The notes under the pieces: generated by a model | What the model saw: the letters and a program-made list of their open reading frames with translations, nothing else | Told to the model about the DNA's origin: nothing | The model's database searches: none | Translations under genes and position numbers: made by a program | In this document: one piece after another, positions 18,963 to 25,042 of the stretch | Layout of the letters: every line of letters starts with the position of its first letter | How positions within the stretch are numbered: position 1 is the stretch's first letter | From: Anaerohalosphaeraceae bacterium | Lineage (GTDB): Bacteria; Planctomycetota; Phycisphaerae; Sedimentisphaerales; Anaerohalosphaeraceae | Assembly: GCA_030671565.1 (NCBI GenBank) | Contig: DAOVIC010000002.1 | Span: 1 to 31,650, forward strand | DNA: 31,650 bases | Direction of reading: 5' to 3'

Positions 18963-19247
18963 TTACTCGCCAATAACGGCTAGCATACAAATAATCAGGG
19001 CAAAAAGCGTTACACCTTCGATCAGAGCAGCAGCGATGATCATCGTTGTAAAAATCCTTCCACCCATTTCAGGCTGACGTGCGATGGCCTCAGTTGCACG
19101 ACCTGCAAGATTGCCGATACCCTTTGCAGCACCAATAACGATAAGACCGCAACCTATTACACCGCCGAGCATTCCGAATGCTCTCGAATCAAGCGTAATT
19201 GTATTCTCTGCCAGCATCATTGGCAGGACGTTCATAATTTCCAACAT
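18963..19247 (-). CDS. atpE: ATP synthase Fo subunit c
   Basis: Ring-forming proteolipid that carries the coupling ion. The start at 19247 (ATG) has GGAG 8 bases upstream; an in-frame TTG at 19253 is less likely. It has 94 residues: two membrane hairpin helices with the polar loop ARQPE (Arg57-Gln58-Pro59) and the ion-binding Glu77 in ALIEGVTLF. An extra hydrophobic N-terminal stretch of about 15 residues comes before the first helix. The residue after Glu77 is Gly, and the site equivalent to Gln32 of Na+-type rings is Asn, so it looks proton-type rather than sodium-type; this is inference from known c-ring motifs. Confidence 0.96.
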   Translation of the reverse strand: MLEIMNVLPMMLAENTITLDSRAFGMLGGVIGCGLIVIGAAKGIGNLAGRATEAIARQPEMGGRIFTTMIIAAALIEGVTLFALIICMLAVIGE

Positions 19248-19302
19248 TATCAATTCTCCAAATACAAAAATTAACTATAAAACAAATTATTAAAATCAGG
19301 GC

Positions 19303-20094
19303 CTAGTGGTCCTGATGCACGGAAAAACCTATGAATATCGTCGTCAGGAAAGTAAATATATATGCCTGCAGGAAAGCAACGAAAATCTCCATCATGCTCA
19401 TAATTACAGTAAATACGATAGAAGCCGTGGCGACGGGAAAGTTCTTGAACATTACTATAAAACCCAACAGGGTAGCTATAAGTACATGGCCTGCCAGCAT
19501 ATTGGCAAAAAGACGTATTGCAAGTGAGAAAACCCTTATAAACGAGCTTATCACCTCTATGAGGAAAATGAACGGCAGGATGAAAATCGGAACCTTTGGG
19601 GCAAAGTTCTTAACGTAGTTTATGAGCCCGTTTTCATGGACACCTGCGAGATTAAAGAGCAAAAAGGATAACAGTGCAAGAGCGCCAGTTACGTAAACAT
19701 TGGCTGTCGCAGCGCCTCCGAGGTGTGTTTGTGCTTTTCCAGTGAACAGCCAGATGATGCTTTCAAGAGGAACAAGCCCGAGCAGATTCAGAGTCAGGAT
19801 GAAAAAGAACATCGTCCAGAGATACGGTACGTATTTATCGGTTTGTTCCTTGAGGAAAGGACGAGCGACTTCTTCGCGGATATAAACGCAGACGGCTTCA
19901 ACAACATTGCCTAATCCCGTCCTTATGATGAGCTTTTTCCCAACGGCAAGGGGCAGGACCACCACAAGCAACACTGCCGCCAGAGTAATCATGAACATAT
20001 GATTTGTGAAGACAAAGTCGGTAGTGCCGATGCGAAACAGTTCTCTGCTTGCAATATGCTCAAGTGGGTTCATATTCGCTAACAACAGGTTCAT
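19303..20094 (-). CDS. atpB: ATP synthase Fo subunit a
   Basis: Membrane stator subunit with the proton half-channels. It has 263 residues and five or six hydrophobic helices. The essential Arg is Arg194 in LAIRLFANMLAGH, with the expected downstream helix ending in FLQAYIFTFLTTIF. The start at 20094 overlaps the end of the atpI-like gene by 35 bases; a second ATG at 20073 would reduce the overlap to 14 bases and cannot be excluded. Overlap implies translational coupling. Confidence 0.96.
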   Translation of the reverse strand: MNLLLANMNPLEHIASRELFRIGTTDFVFTNHMFMITLAAVLLVVVLPLAVGKKLIIRTGLGNVVEAVCVYIREEVARPFLKEQTDKYVPYLWTMFFFILTLNLLGLVPLESIIWLFTGKAQTHLGGAATANVYVTGALALLSFLLFNLAGVHENGLINYVKNFAPKVPIFILPFIFLIEVISSFIRVFSLAIRLFANMLAGHVLIATLLGFIVMFKNFPVATASIVFTVIMSMMEIFVAFLQAYIFTFLTTIFIGFSVHQDH

Positions 20095-20500
20095 CTTTCC
20101 GAACGATCTCCTGATCTTTCAATTGCAGTTTCCTGAGTACTTTAACTCCGAAAGCTGTTTCGACAACGAGTATAATAACATAGAAAGTCCCGGCAATGGA
20201 CAAAAACCATGCCCTGTCCGGGCTAGCTAATGTAATAACTGCCAAGATTCCGGCGATCGTAATGATCACCCGAACGATGGCACCGGCAAGATATGCCATG
20301 AAAAAAGTAAACGTTCCGCTGTCGGTAACAATAGTCGCCGGGATCAGGCCCATAAGACCTGCAAAGACATTTAGCCAGATGGCCAACGAACATGCCTGCC
20401 TGGCTTGTTCGCTATGCATCTCACAAATGCGGTAGACAAATGCAAACATAAAAACCATAACCAGGCACAATACTACCGCTTTGGCGGATAAAAGCCTCAT
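20060..20500 (-). CDS. atpI: AtpI-like ATP synthase subunit I
   Basis: Small membrane protein in the position where subunit I is usually found (between atpZ and atpB). In other bacteria AtpI helps c-ring assembly or Mg2+ handling. It has 146 residues and four predicted membrane helices (two hairpins: about 5-25 and 38-60, then 70-90 and 98-120), and a charged C-terminal tail. The family call rests on position, length and topology more than on sequence motifs. The start at 20500 (ATG, with GGGA upstream) is preferred over TTG at 20512. Confidence 0.75.
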   Translation of the reverse strand: MRLLSAKAVVLCLVMVFMFAFVYRICEMHSEQARQACSLAIWLNVFAGLMGLIPATIVTDSGTFTFFMAYLAGAIVRVIITIAGILAVITLASPDRAWFLSIAGTFYVIILVVETAFGVKVLRKLQLKDQEIVRKDEPVVSEYEPT

Positions 20501-20581
20501 CCAGTATCCCAAATCTTCATAAACCGGATAATCTATTCAAATCAGAGTAAACCGTATGTAACTGGAACCCTGATAACAACA

Positions 20582-20821
20582 CTACCATTTAATCCCACCG
20601 GCACGCTTTATCATAGTATACAGCATAAACGCGAAACCGAACAGGAATCCCAAAATCAAGAAGCCGGGGCTTGAATCACCGATCTTGTCCAGCCAGTATC
20701 CCCCATAGCTGAAAACGCCGACAACTACCACAAATTCAACGCCAACGCCGATCCAGCGCAGTCCCAGCCGGTTCCATTCATCCTTGTCGCTTTTTTCTTG
20801 CCCGGTATCCTTTTCAGGCAT
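20582..20821 (-). CDS. atpZ: AtpZ/AtpI-family membrane protein, first gene of the ATP synthase operon
   Basis: A 79-residue protein with a charged N-terminal tail and two membrane helices (about 25-43 and 51-70) joined by a short GGYWLDKIG loop. This two-helix plan and its place upstream of atpI/atpB match AtpZ, which is thought to help ion or c-ring handling in the ATP synthase. CGGGA lies upstream of the ATG. No strong promoter is visible in the 74 bases upstream, so the operon may be read from the HEAT-gene promoter or from one I did not recognise. Confidence 0.85.
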   Translation of the reverse strand: MPEKDTGQEKSDKDEWNRLGLRWIGVGVEFVVVVGVFSYGGYWLDKIGDSSPGFLILGFLFGFAFMLYTMIKRAGGIKW

Positions 20822-20854
20822 ATCGTTTCCCGCAACAGAATTTAATGCTCCAAA

Positions 20855-20890
20855 GCCAAAAACTACTTAATAGGAAAAAGGCTTTTTGGC
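20855..20890 (-). terminator. Possible weak terminator after the HEAT-repeat gene
   Basis: GCCAAAAA (20855-20862) and TTTTTGGC (20883-20890) form an 8-pair, AT-rich stem with a 20-base loop, followed on the minus strand by only TTT. It starts 5 bases after the HEAT gene stop and may only reduce read-through into the ATP synthase operon. Confidence 0.35.
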
Positions 20891-20895
20891 ATTTA

Positions 20896-22662
20896 TTATT
20901 TATCAGACTGATCCAGGATCAAGTCTTTAACCTTCTTACTGGGAAGATTCAACGCACCGTAAGCACTTGCAGCTTCGCTTCTTAGTTGCGGATCAACCTG
21001 TTTTGAAGCTACAATCGCATACATACGGTCAATCTGTCCCGGTGTCAAGAGATTTGCGTTGCGTTTTGCAGAAATTGCAAGAGCAGAAAACGTCTCTTTC
21101 CTGACATCAAGCGAATTTGCCTCGTTTAGAGCCGTTTCTGCGATAGCTTTCTGTCCATCTGGTGTTTCGAGCAATGCAAGTACCCCAGCTGCTTTTATCT
21201 GCATCTGTCCCCAATCGAGCTTTGTGGCATTGATTAGAGCCGGCACAGCCTCGTATAGGTTTATTACAGTGTTTCTTGATAATGCCAGATCACGCATGAC
21301 ATCTACGGCGCGTATGGCATACATATCTGCAAGTTCATCGCCTAGCTCCTTGACACACGAACGTTTTACCGCTTCGGCAAGGTTTTCGATAATTAGGCTG
21401 CTTCCGACGAATTCAGAGTTCGGCTGGGCAGAGGCGATCGCAATTGCTGCGCTTTGCATAACTGCGATATCGGAAAAACTCAGTGCCTTTACGAGGGGTT
21501 GTTCTGTTCCGATCCTTCGGAGAAGGCTCTTTTCGCCAGCGTTTGCAGCAAGAGCTTCCACAACGCCAAGAGCAACATCTTTGTTTTTCTCTAAAAGGGC
21601 CCTTTCCAGAGCAGCGTGAAGATATTCTGCCCCTGCCGTAGTTGCGTATGTCATTGCATCTGCATGTCCCTGGGCGAAGTAAACGGGCTGGGCGCTCACG
21701 GCAGCTTCTGCTTTGAAAAATGCGGCGATCCACAAAGCGATCGCCTTGCCGGTTGTTTCATCGGCTCTTAATGCCCATTCACAGGAACGCATTGCCATTA
21801 ATTCGTTGAAATGCCCCTGCGCAACTTCTCGACGAACTAGCTTCTGCTCCTGATCGTCCCAGAACCATATATTAGCGATTTCACCGGGCGTAGCAGCCAG
21901 AGATGATGCGTGGCAGTAATATGCCTCGGCAAGCTGGAAAAAAAGTTCGGCAGATGGAAGCTTTTCAGCAGCGGGGTCGATCTTGTTTATTGTCGCTGCG
22001 GCAACTGAACGTACCTGATCCGATGTGTCATTCTCGGCGACATATTTCAGATATGCAAGCGGTTGACCGTATCCTATCGTACCCAGAGCACGAATGATCT
22101 CCAGTTTGACCTTAAGATCCTCGGTCTGCAATGCTGCGACCAGGGGCCTTATTGCATCACGGCCAACCTGTGGCAGTGCGTTTGCAATATTTACAAATTC
22201 TTTATCTCTGGACTTATCGGCAAGTGCCTCGAGCATAAATGGTATTGCGTATTCGCCGGCGTTTTTCAACCTCTCTTGTGCGGCTATCTCGGCACGTCTT
22301 GTAGTGCTTAGACGATCGATCTCCTGCAGGATGACCACCGGATCGATCCGTCGCATGTACCTTCCGGTCTCGATGATGTCAAGTATCTTGTTGCTGACAT
22401 CCCTGAGCTCCTGGCTGTGGGCCTGCATCTTTAGCAGGATTTGATAGCCGTTGGGATTTTTCTGACTCATTTTTAGCATCGAGACAGGATCGGGGTCACT
22501 GTCAATTATTTTTTGACCAAATGCCTGGGCAAGATCGTAGCGGCCTATGGCAGTATAATGCAGAAAGTCGTTCCAATTGTCTTCAAGTTCATCAGCAAAC
22601 AACGGTACAACGACCATTGAAATGCCGACCAGCATCATTAAAAAACACCTTTTGTGCAACAT
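20896..22662 (-). CDS. Secreted HEAT-repeat protein of unknown function
   Basis: A 588-residue exported helical-repeat protein. The start at 22662 has GGAG exactly 8 bases upstream and gives a clean signal peptide (MLHKRC, then a hydrophobic run, ending LFA before Asp-Glu). Residues about 120-230 contain HEAT/armadillo-like helical pairs, for example IPFMLEALADK and IRPLVAALQTEDLKVKLEIIRALGTI given here as two units. Similar repeats resume in the C-terminal half (about 390-580). Such proteins act as periplasmic scaffolds. The partner is unknown. It is driven by a near-consensus promoter and lies directly upstream of the ATP synthase operon, but no functional link is shown. Confidence 0.78.
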   Translation of the reverse strand: MLHKRCFLMMLVGISMVVVPLFADELEDNWNDFLHYTAIGRYDLAQAFGQKIIDSDPDPVSMLKMSQKNPNGYQILLKMQAHSQELRDVSNKILDIIETGRYMRRIDPVVILQEIDRLSTTRRAEIAAQERLKNAGEYAIPFMLEALADKSRDKEFVNIANALPQVGRDAIRPLVAALQTEDLKVKLEIIRALGTIGYGQPLAYLKYVAENDTSDQVRSVAAATINKIDPAAEKLPSAELFFQLAEAYYCHASSLAATPGEIANIWFWDDQEQKLVRREVAQGHFNELMAMRSCEWALRADETTGKAIALWIAAFFKAEAAVSAQPVYFAQGHADAMTYATTAGAEYLHAALERALLEKNKDVALGVVEALAANAGEKSLLRRIGTEQPLVKALSFSDIAVMQSAAIAIASAQPNSEFVGSSLIIENLAEAVKRSCVKELGDELADMYAIRAVDVMRDLALSRNTVINLYEAVPALINATKLDWGQMQIKAAGVLALLETPDGQKAIAETALNEANSLDVRKETFSALAISAKRNANLLTPGQIDRMYAIVASKQVDPQLRSEAASAYGALNLPSKKVKDLILDQSDK

Positions 22663-22736
22663 TAAAAAATCTCCAGCGAACAAATCAAACATATTAATTC
22701 AGACAGTCCAGAAAAACACGGATACACAGTATATCT

Positions 22737-22764
22737 ATTATAATTTACATACCTGACATGTCAA
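22737..22764 (-). promoter_or_regulatory. Near-consensus sigma-70 promoter for the HEAT-repeat gene, with a palindrome over the -35
   Basis: On the minus strand the -35 is TTGACA (22759-22764, perfect), the spacer is 16 bases and the -10 is TATAAT (22737-22742, perfect). The 10-base palindrome TGACATGTCA (22754-22763) overlaps the -35, a position suited to a repressor. The leader would be about 68 bases. Confidence 0.75.
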
Positions 22765-22870
22765 TTAAAAACCGCAGTTTCCATGATTTATAGCGATGTT
22801 TGGTGCATGAGGGCTGATTAATGGTCTACGCGTTTTGGCGGCATTTGAGCAGTTGCGCCTCCGGATTACT

Positions 22871-22917
22871 AAAAAACGGCTATTTTATGGCAATCGGCAA
22901 CCGTAAAGGCCGTTTTT
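22871..22917 (-). terminator. Probable terminator of nadD, beginning inside its last codons
   Basis: On the minus strand AAAAACGGC (22917-22909) pairs with GCCGTTTTT (22880-22872), with one more T after it. The 28-base loop holds the stop codon. The upstream arm therefore lies in the nadD coding end. The long loop lowers confidence. Confidence 0.5.
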
Positions 22918-23511
22918 GGCAATATAACGCATAACTTCTGCACATACCATGTCGCCTACATCCTCACCTTCTGCCAGACGTTTCCGGATTTCGGTACTAC
23001 TAAGGCTAATTGAGGGTGTATTTATCATATCCGCCTTAAGTTTTTCGACCCTTTTTTTTCCGAGCTGTTTTTCGAGAGGTGACAGATCCGGAGACGGAAA
23101 ACCGCCCCTTTGCATAATCGCCAGGTTGCACTTGTCTATAAGTTCGTCTATTCGATGCCAGTAAAGGATATCTTGGACTGCATCTGCACCAACGAGCCAA
23201 TAAAGACGGATATTTTTTTCGATCTGACATCTGAAATATTCTACGGTATCAATGGTATAGCTTGGTTCGGGCCTTTTGAATTCACAGTCACTGACAGTGA
23301 AATTTGGCAGAGATGCGATCGCCAGCTGTATCATTTTCAAACGATCATGGTCTGCTGCAAGCGGAGTAAAGTTTTTATGAGGCGATCTTCGGACAGGAAT
23401 GAAAATGACTTGCTGTGCATTTAAATGTTCTGCGGCAACCTCGGCGACACGCACATGGCCGTTGTGCACAGGGTCAAAAGTGCCACCAAAAAGTAGTATC
23501 GATTTTTCCAT
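22885..23511 (-). CDS. nadD: Nicotinate-nucleotide adenylyltransferase
   Basis: Transfers AMP to nicotinate mononucleotide in NAD synthesis. The 208-residue length is normal. The N-terminal nucleotidyltransferase motif GGTFDPVHNGH is complete, including the HxGH signature, and the C-terminal ISLSSTEIRKRL carries the second phosphate-binding motif (SSTxIR). A start at 23511 (MEKSILLFGG) gives the usual family N-terminus; an in-frame ATG at 23529 adds six residues. No Shine-Dalgarno is seen before either. A candidate extended -10 promoter lies at 23551-23564. Divergent from the histone-like gene. Confidence 0.95.
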   Translation of the reverse strand: MEKSILLFGGTFDPVHNGHVRVAEVAAEHLNAQQVIFIPVRRSPHKNFTPLAADHDRLKMIQLAIASLPNFTVSDCEFKRPEPSYTIDTVEYFRCQIEKNIRLYWLVGADAVQDILYWHRIDELIDKCNLAIMQRGGFPSPDLSPLEKQLGKKRVEKLKADMINTPSISLSSTEIRKRLAEGEDVGDMVCAEVMRYIAKNGLYGCRLP

Positions 23512-23550
23512 GTTAATTAAGAAACTCACAGAAAGTTGTTGCTTTATTGT

Positions 23551-23564
23551 GAATTTTAGCAGTT
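23551..23564 (-). promoter_or_regulatory. Extended -10 promoter element for nadD (one arm of an inverted repeat)
   Basis: The minus strand reads AACTGCTAAAATTC, which contains TGCTAAAAT, an extended -10 (TGN plus a 5-of-6 hexamer). The predicted start is about 35 bases upstream of the nadD ATG at 23511. No good -35 is seen, as is common for extended -10 promoters. Confidence 0.45.
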
Positions 23565-23697
23565 CAGCAAGAAAAAAACTATAATTTTATAAATTTTTTT
23601 TTGACCGAAAAATATGCCTAAAAGACAGGTTGTTATGACATATAAAATAATATAATATTATACTTTACGCAATGTTTTTATGATAAGTAAAAAAAGA

Positions 23698-23711
23698 AAC
23701 TGCTAAAATTC
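23698..23711 (+). promoter_or_regulatory. Extended -10 element facing the histone-like gene (second arm)
   Basis: The same 14 bases, AACTGCTAAAATTC, on the plus strand, 133 bases from the first arm and pointing the other way. If used, it gives a leader of about 250 bases for the histone-like gene. Confidence 0.4.
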
Positions 23712-23875
23712 TGCACTGAAAAGGGGGTTTCGAGTACAATTACGATAAGAGTCTTTTTAACGTAAAACGCTTTACGAGAAAACAAATCACGTCGTGACAA
23801 ACAAATGTCCCTGTCGAAACAAAAAAAGGCGACCACGTGTAGAGAGGGGTTATCAAATTTTTTTATGAAGTAATG

Positions 23876-23905
23876 TTGCTTTTTTTGACGATAAGTATGT
23901 ATAAT
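23876..23905 (+). promoter_or_regulatory. Possible proximal promoter for the histone-like gene
   Basis: TATAAT at 23900-23905 is a perfect -10. TTGCTT at 23876-23881 (3 of 6) lies 18 bases upstream. The predicted leader is about 60 bases. Confidence 0.45.
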
Positions 23906-23952
23906 TACAGCACTTAAATAAAAGTGTATGTTTTATAACATTTTAATTGCCG

Positions 23953-23964
23953 AAAGGAGGTGAT
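23953..23964 (+). promoter_or_regulatory. Exceptionally strong ribosome-binding site of the histone-like gene
   Basis: AAAGGAGGTGAT is complementary over 12 bases to the standard bacterial 16S rRNA 3' end. It is the longest Shine-Dalgarno match seen in the window and implies high translation of the following gene. Confidence 0.85.
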
Positions 23965-23970
23965 TGAACG

Positions 23971-24297
23971 ATGGCAAAAAAGAAAAAAGCCGCTAAGAAA
24001 AAAGTAGCCAAGAAGAAGAAGAAGGTTGCAAAGAAAAAGGCCAAGAAAAAGGTCGCGAAGAGGAAAGTAGCTAAGAAAAAGGCTAAGAAAAAAGTCGCGA
24101 AAAAGAAGGCCAAGAAGAAAGTAGCTAAGAAAAAGGCTAAGAAAAAGGCCAAGAAAAAAGCCAAGAAGAAAGTAGCTAAGAAGAAGGCTAAGAAAAAGGC
24201 TAAGAAGAAGGCCAAGAAAAAGGTCAAGAAGAAAGCCAAGAAAAAAGCCAAGAAAAAGGCTAAGAAAAAGGCTAAGAAAAGAGCTAAGAAGAGATAG
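23971..24297 (+). CDS. Histone H1-like lysine-rich DNA-binding protein
   Basis: A 108-residue protein made only of Met1, Lys (about two thirds), Ala, Val and three Arg. It is built from near-regular KKKA and KKKVA units, with the valine-containing units mostly in the first two thirds. This composition matches the C-terminal tail of eukaryotic histone H1 and bacterial H1-like proteins such as chlamydial Hc2. It should bind DNA (or RNA) through charge and condense the nucleoid. There is no folded domain. The ATG follows an exceptional ribosome-binding site, and two hairpin terminators follow the stop. Codons are almost all AAG/AAA, GCT/GCC and GTA/GTC, so the coding strand is nearly pure purine. 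Confidence 0.9.
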   Translation: MAKKKKAAKKKVAKKKKKVAKKKAKKKVAKRKVAKKKAKKKVAKKKAKKKVAKKKAKKKAKKKAKKKVAKKKAKKKAKKKAKKKVKKKAKKKAKKKAKKKAKKRAKKR

Positions 24298-24316
24298 AAC
24301 CAGTTAACTGGTTTTT
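24298..24316 (+). terminator. First terminator of the histone-like gene
   Basis: The palindrome AACCAGTTAACTGGTT (24298-24313) folds into a 6-pair stem with a TTAA loop, and the T-run extends to 24316. It begins right at the stop codon. Confidence 0.6.
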
Positions 24317-24326
24317 CAGATTAGCG

Positions 24327-24370
24327 AAATGGAAGGTTCTCATGCCACGGCAGGACCTTCCATTTTTTTT
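24327..24370 (+). terminator. Second, strong terminator of the histone-like gene
   Basis: AAATGGAAGGT (24327-24337) pairs with ACCTTCCATTT (24355-24365), with T continuing to 24370. The loop carries a small inner stem TGCC/GGCA. Two terminators in tandem suggest a highly expressed unit. Confidence 0.85.
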
Positions 24371-24424
24371 ATCTACGCAGGCTTTCGGTTTTCCATGATC
24401 GCAACCTAACAGATCAGTAAGCAC

Positions 24425-24457
24425 TTGACAATCTTACAGGCAATCAGATATTATAAT
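24425..24457 (+). promoter_or_regulatory. Promoter for the small coiled-coil lipoprotein gene
   Basis: TTGACA (24425-24430) is a perfect -35. The -10 is TATTAT (24449-24454, 18-base spacer), overlapping a TATAAT at 24452-24457. The leader contains a hairpin, AACTCAGGC (24480-24488) with GCCTAAGTT (24492-24500), with one mismatch and a 3-base loop. Confidence 0.65.
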
Positions 24458-24527
24458 CATTTGGGACGCTAATGTAATAAACTCAGGCAGAGCCTAAGTT
24501 AAACAGGAATTATTAAGGGTAGATCAA

Positions 24528-24821
24528 ATGAATACTATTTCGAGATATTGTTTTTTTGTAGTAGTGGTATTTTTTGCGATATGGCTTGCCGGCTGTGAGG
24601 AAAGTAATTTATCCGGTACAACTGATGGACAGACGCGACTGGTCGCCAGTAAGAACATCGAACTGAAAAAAGAACTTGAGGCGCAAAAGAAACTTTTGGC
24701 CGATTGTCAAAAGAATAATGCCAGGCTCGAAAAGCAACTCGAACAAAAAACCGGGGAAGAAAACCTTAAAATGATGCAAGCGCTGGAAGAAATGCTCTCA
24801 GAGAAAAAAGGTGATAAATAG
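24528..24821 (+). CDS. Small coiled-coil lipoprotein
   Basis: A 97-residue predicted lipoprotein of unknown function. Residues 1-23 form a lipoprotein signal with lipobox LAGC and the lipidated Cys at 23. Residues about 40-90 are a heptad-rich Glu/Lys/Gln coiled coil (KELEAQKKLLADCQKNNA and onward). In plan it resembles Lpp-like or spacer lipoproteins that bridge membrane and wall, but I recognise no specific family. AAGGG precedes the ATG, and it has its own promoter and leader hairpin. The C-terminus ends in KKGDK, without the single Lys expected for Lpp-type covalent attachment at the last residue as the only clue. Confidence 0.8.
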   Translation: MNTISRYCFFVVVVFFAIWLAGCEESNLSGTTDGQTRLVASKNIELKKELEAQKKLLADCQKNNARLEKQLEQKTGEENLKMMQALEEMLSEKKGDK

Positions 24822-24871
24822 AGCAACGCTTCCGCTGAAAATAAACAGCTGCCTTCATCTGATATATTCCC

Positions 24872-24899
24872 CAGGGGACGACTAGTGCTTTGTCCCCTG
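24872..24899. other. Strong stem-loop between the convergent lipoprotein and pyrG genes
   Basis: CAGGGGAC (24872-24879) and GTCCCCTG (24892-24899) form a perfect 8-pair, GC-rich stem with a 12-base loop. Neither strand has a T-run after it. It may act as a bidirectional Rho-dependent stop or 3' stabiliser. The remaining bases to 25042 are more GC-rich than other gaps and hold no gene I can support. Confidence 0.45.
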
Positions 24900-25042
24900 T
24901 AAAATTCTGGATTCAGCGCCAGCTCAATTAGTCAGCCGCAAGGCCAGCGAAGCAGGTAATGTTGTAGCATTGCCGATGGAGCCGAACACAGCGGATGGCT
25001 GATTGCAGCAAGCTGATCCTGATTTTTAGCTGGGACACAGTA

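Larger units (their letters stand above)
23512..23970. other. Long AT-rich intergenic region between nadD and the histone-like gene
   Basis: No coding region is supported here. It holds a 14-base inverted repeat (23551-23564 and 23698-23711), a perfect 12-base palindrome TATAATATTATA (23651-23662), a 6-pair hairpin CGTAAA/TTTACG (23760-23775), an odd palindrome TCACG-T-CGTGA (about 23788-23798) and a TATAAT at 23900-23905. The density of symmetric AT-rich motifs is higher than in any other gap in the window. It probably acts as a divergent control region with a long leader for the plus-strand gene. Confidence 0.6.

Noticed and set aside
18963..19247. Sodium-coupled c-ring
   Set aside because: The Gln and Ser/Thr ligands of Na+-type rings are replaced by Asn and Gly around the ion-binding site, so a proton-type ring is more likely.
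23885..23905. TTGACG followed by TATAAT as a promoter
   Set aside because: The spacer is only 9 bases. TTGCTT at 23876 with an 18-base spacer is a better partner for the same -10.
23943..24251. A Phe/Leu/Ala-repeat membrane-like frame opposite the histone-like gene
   Set aside because: It is the complement of the Lys-rich repeats. The plus strand has a near-perfect ribosome-binding site and terminators; the minus strand does not.
24452..24457. TATAAT as the -10 paired with TTGACA at 24425
   Set aside because: The spacer is 21 bases. The overlapping TATTAT gives 18 and is preferred, though the TATAAT may still contribute.
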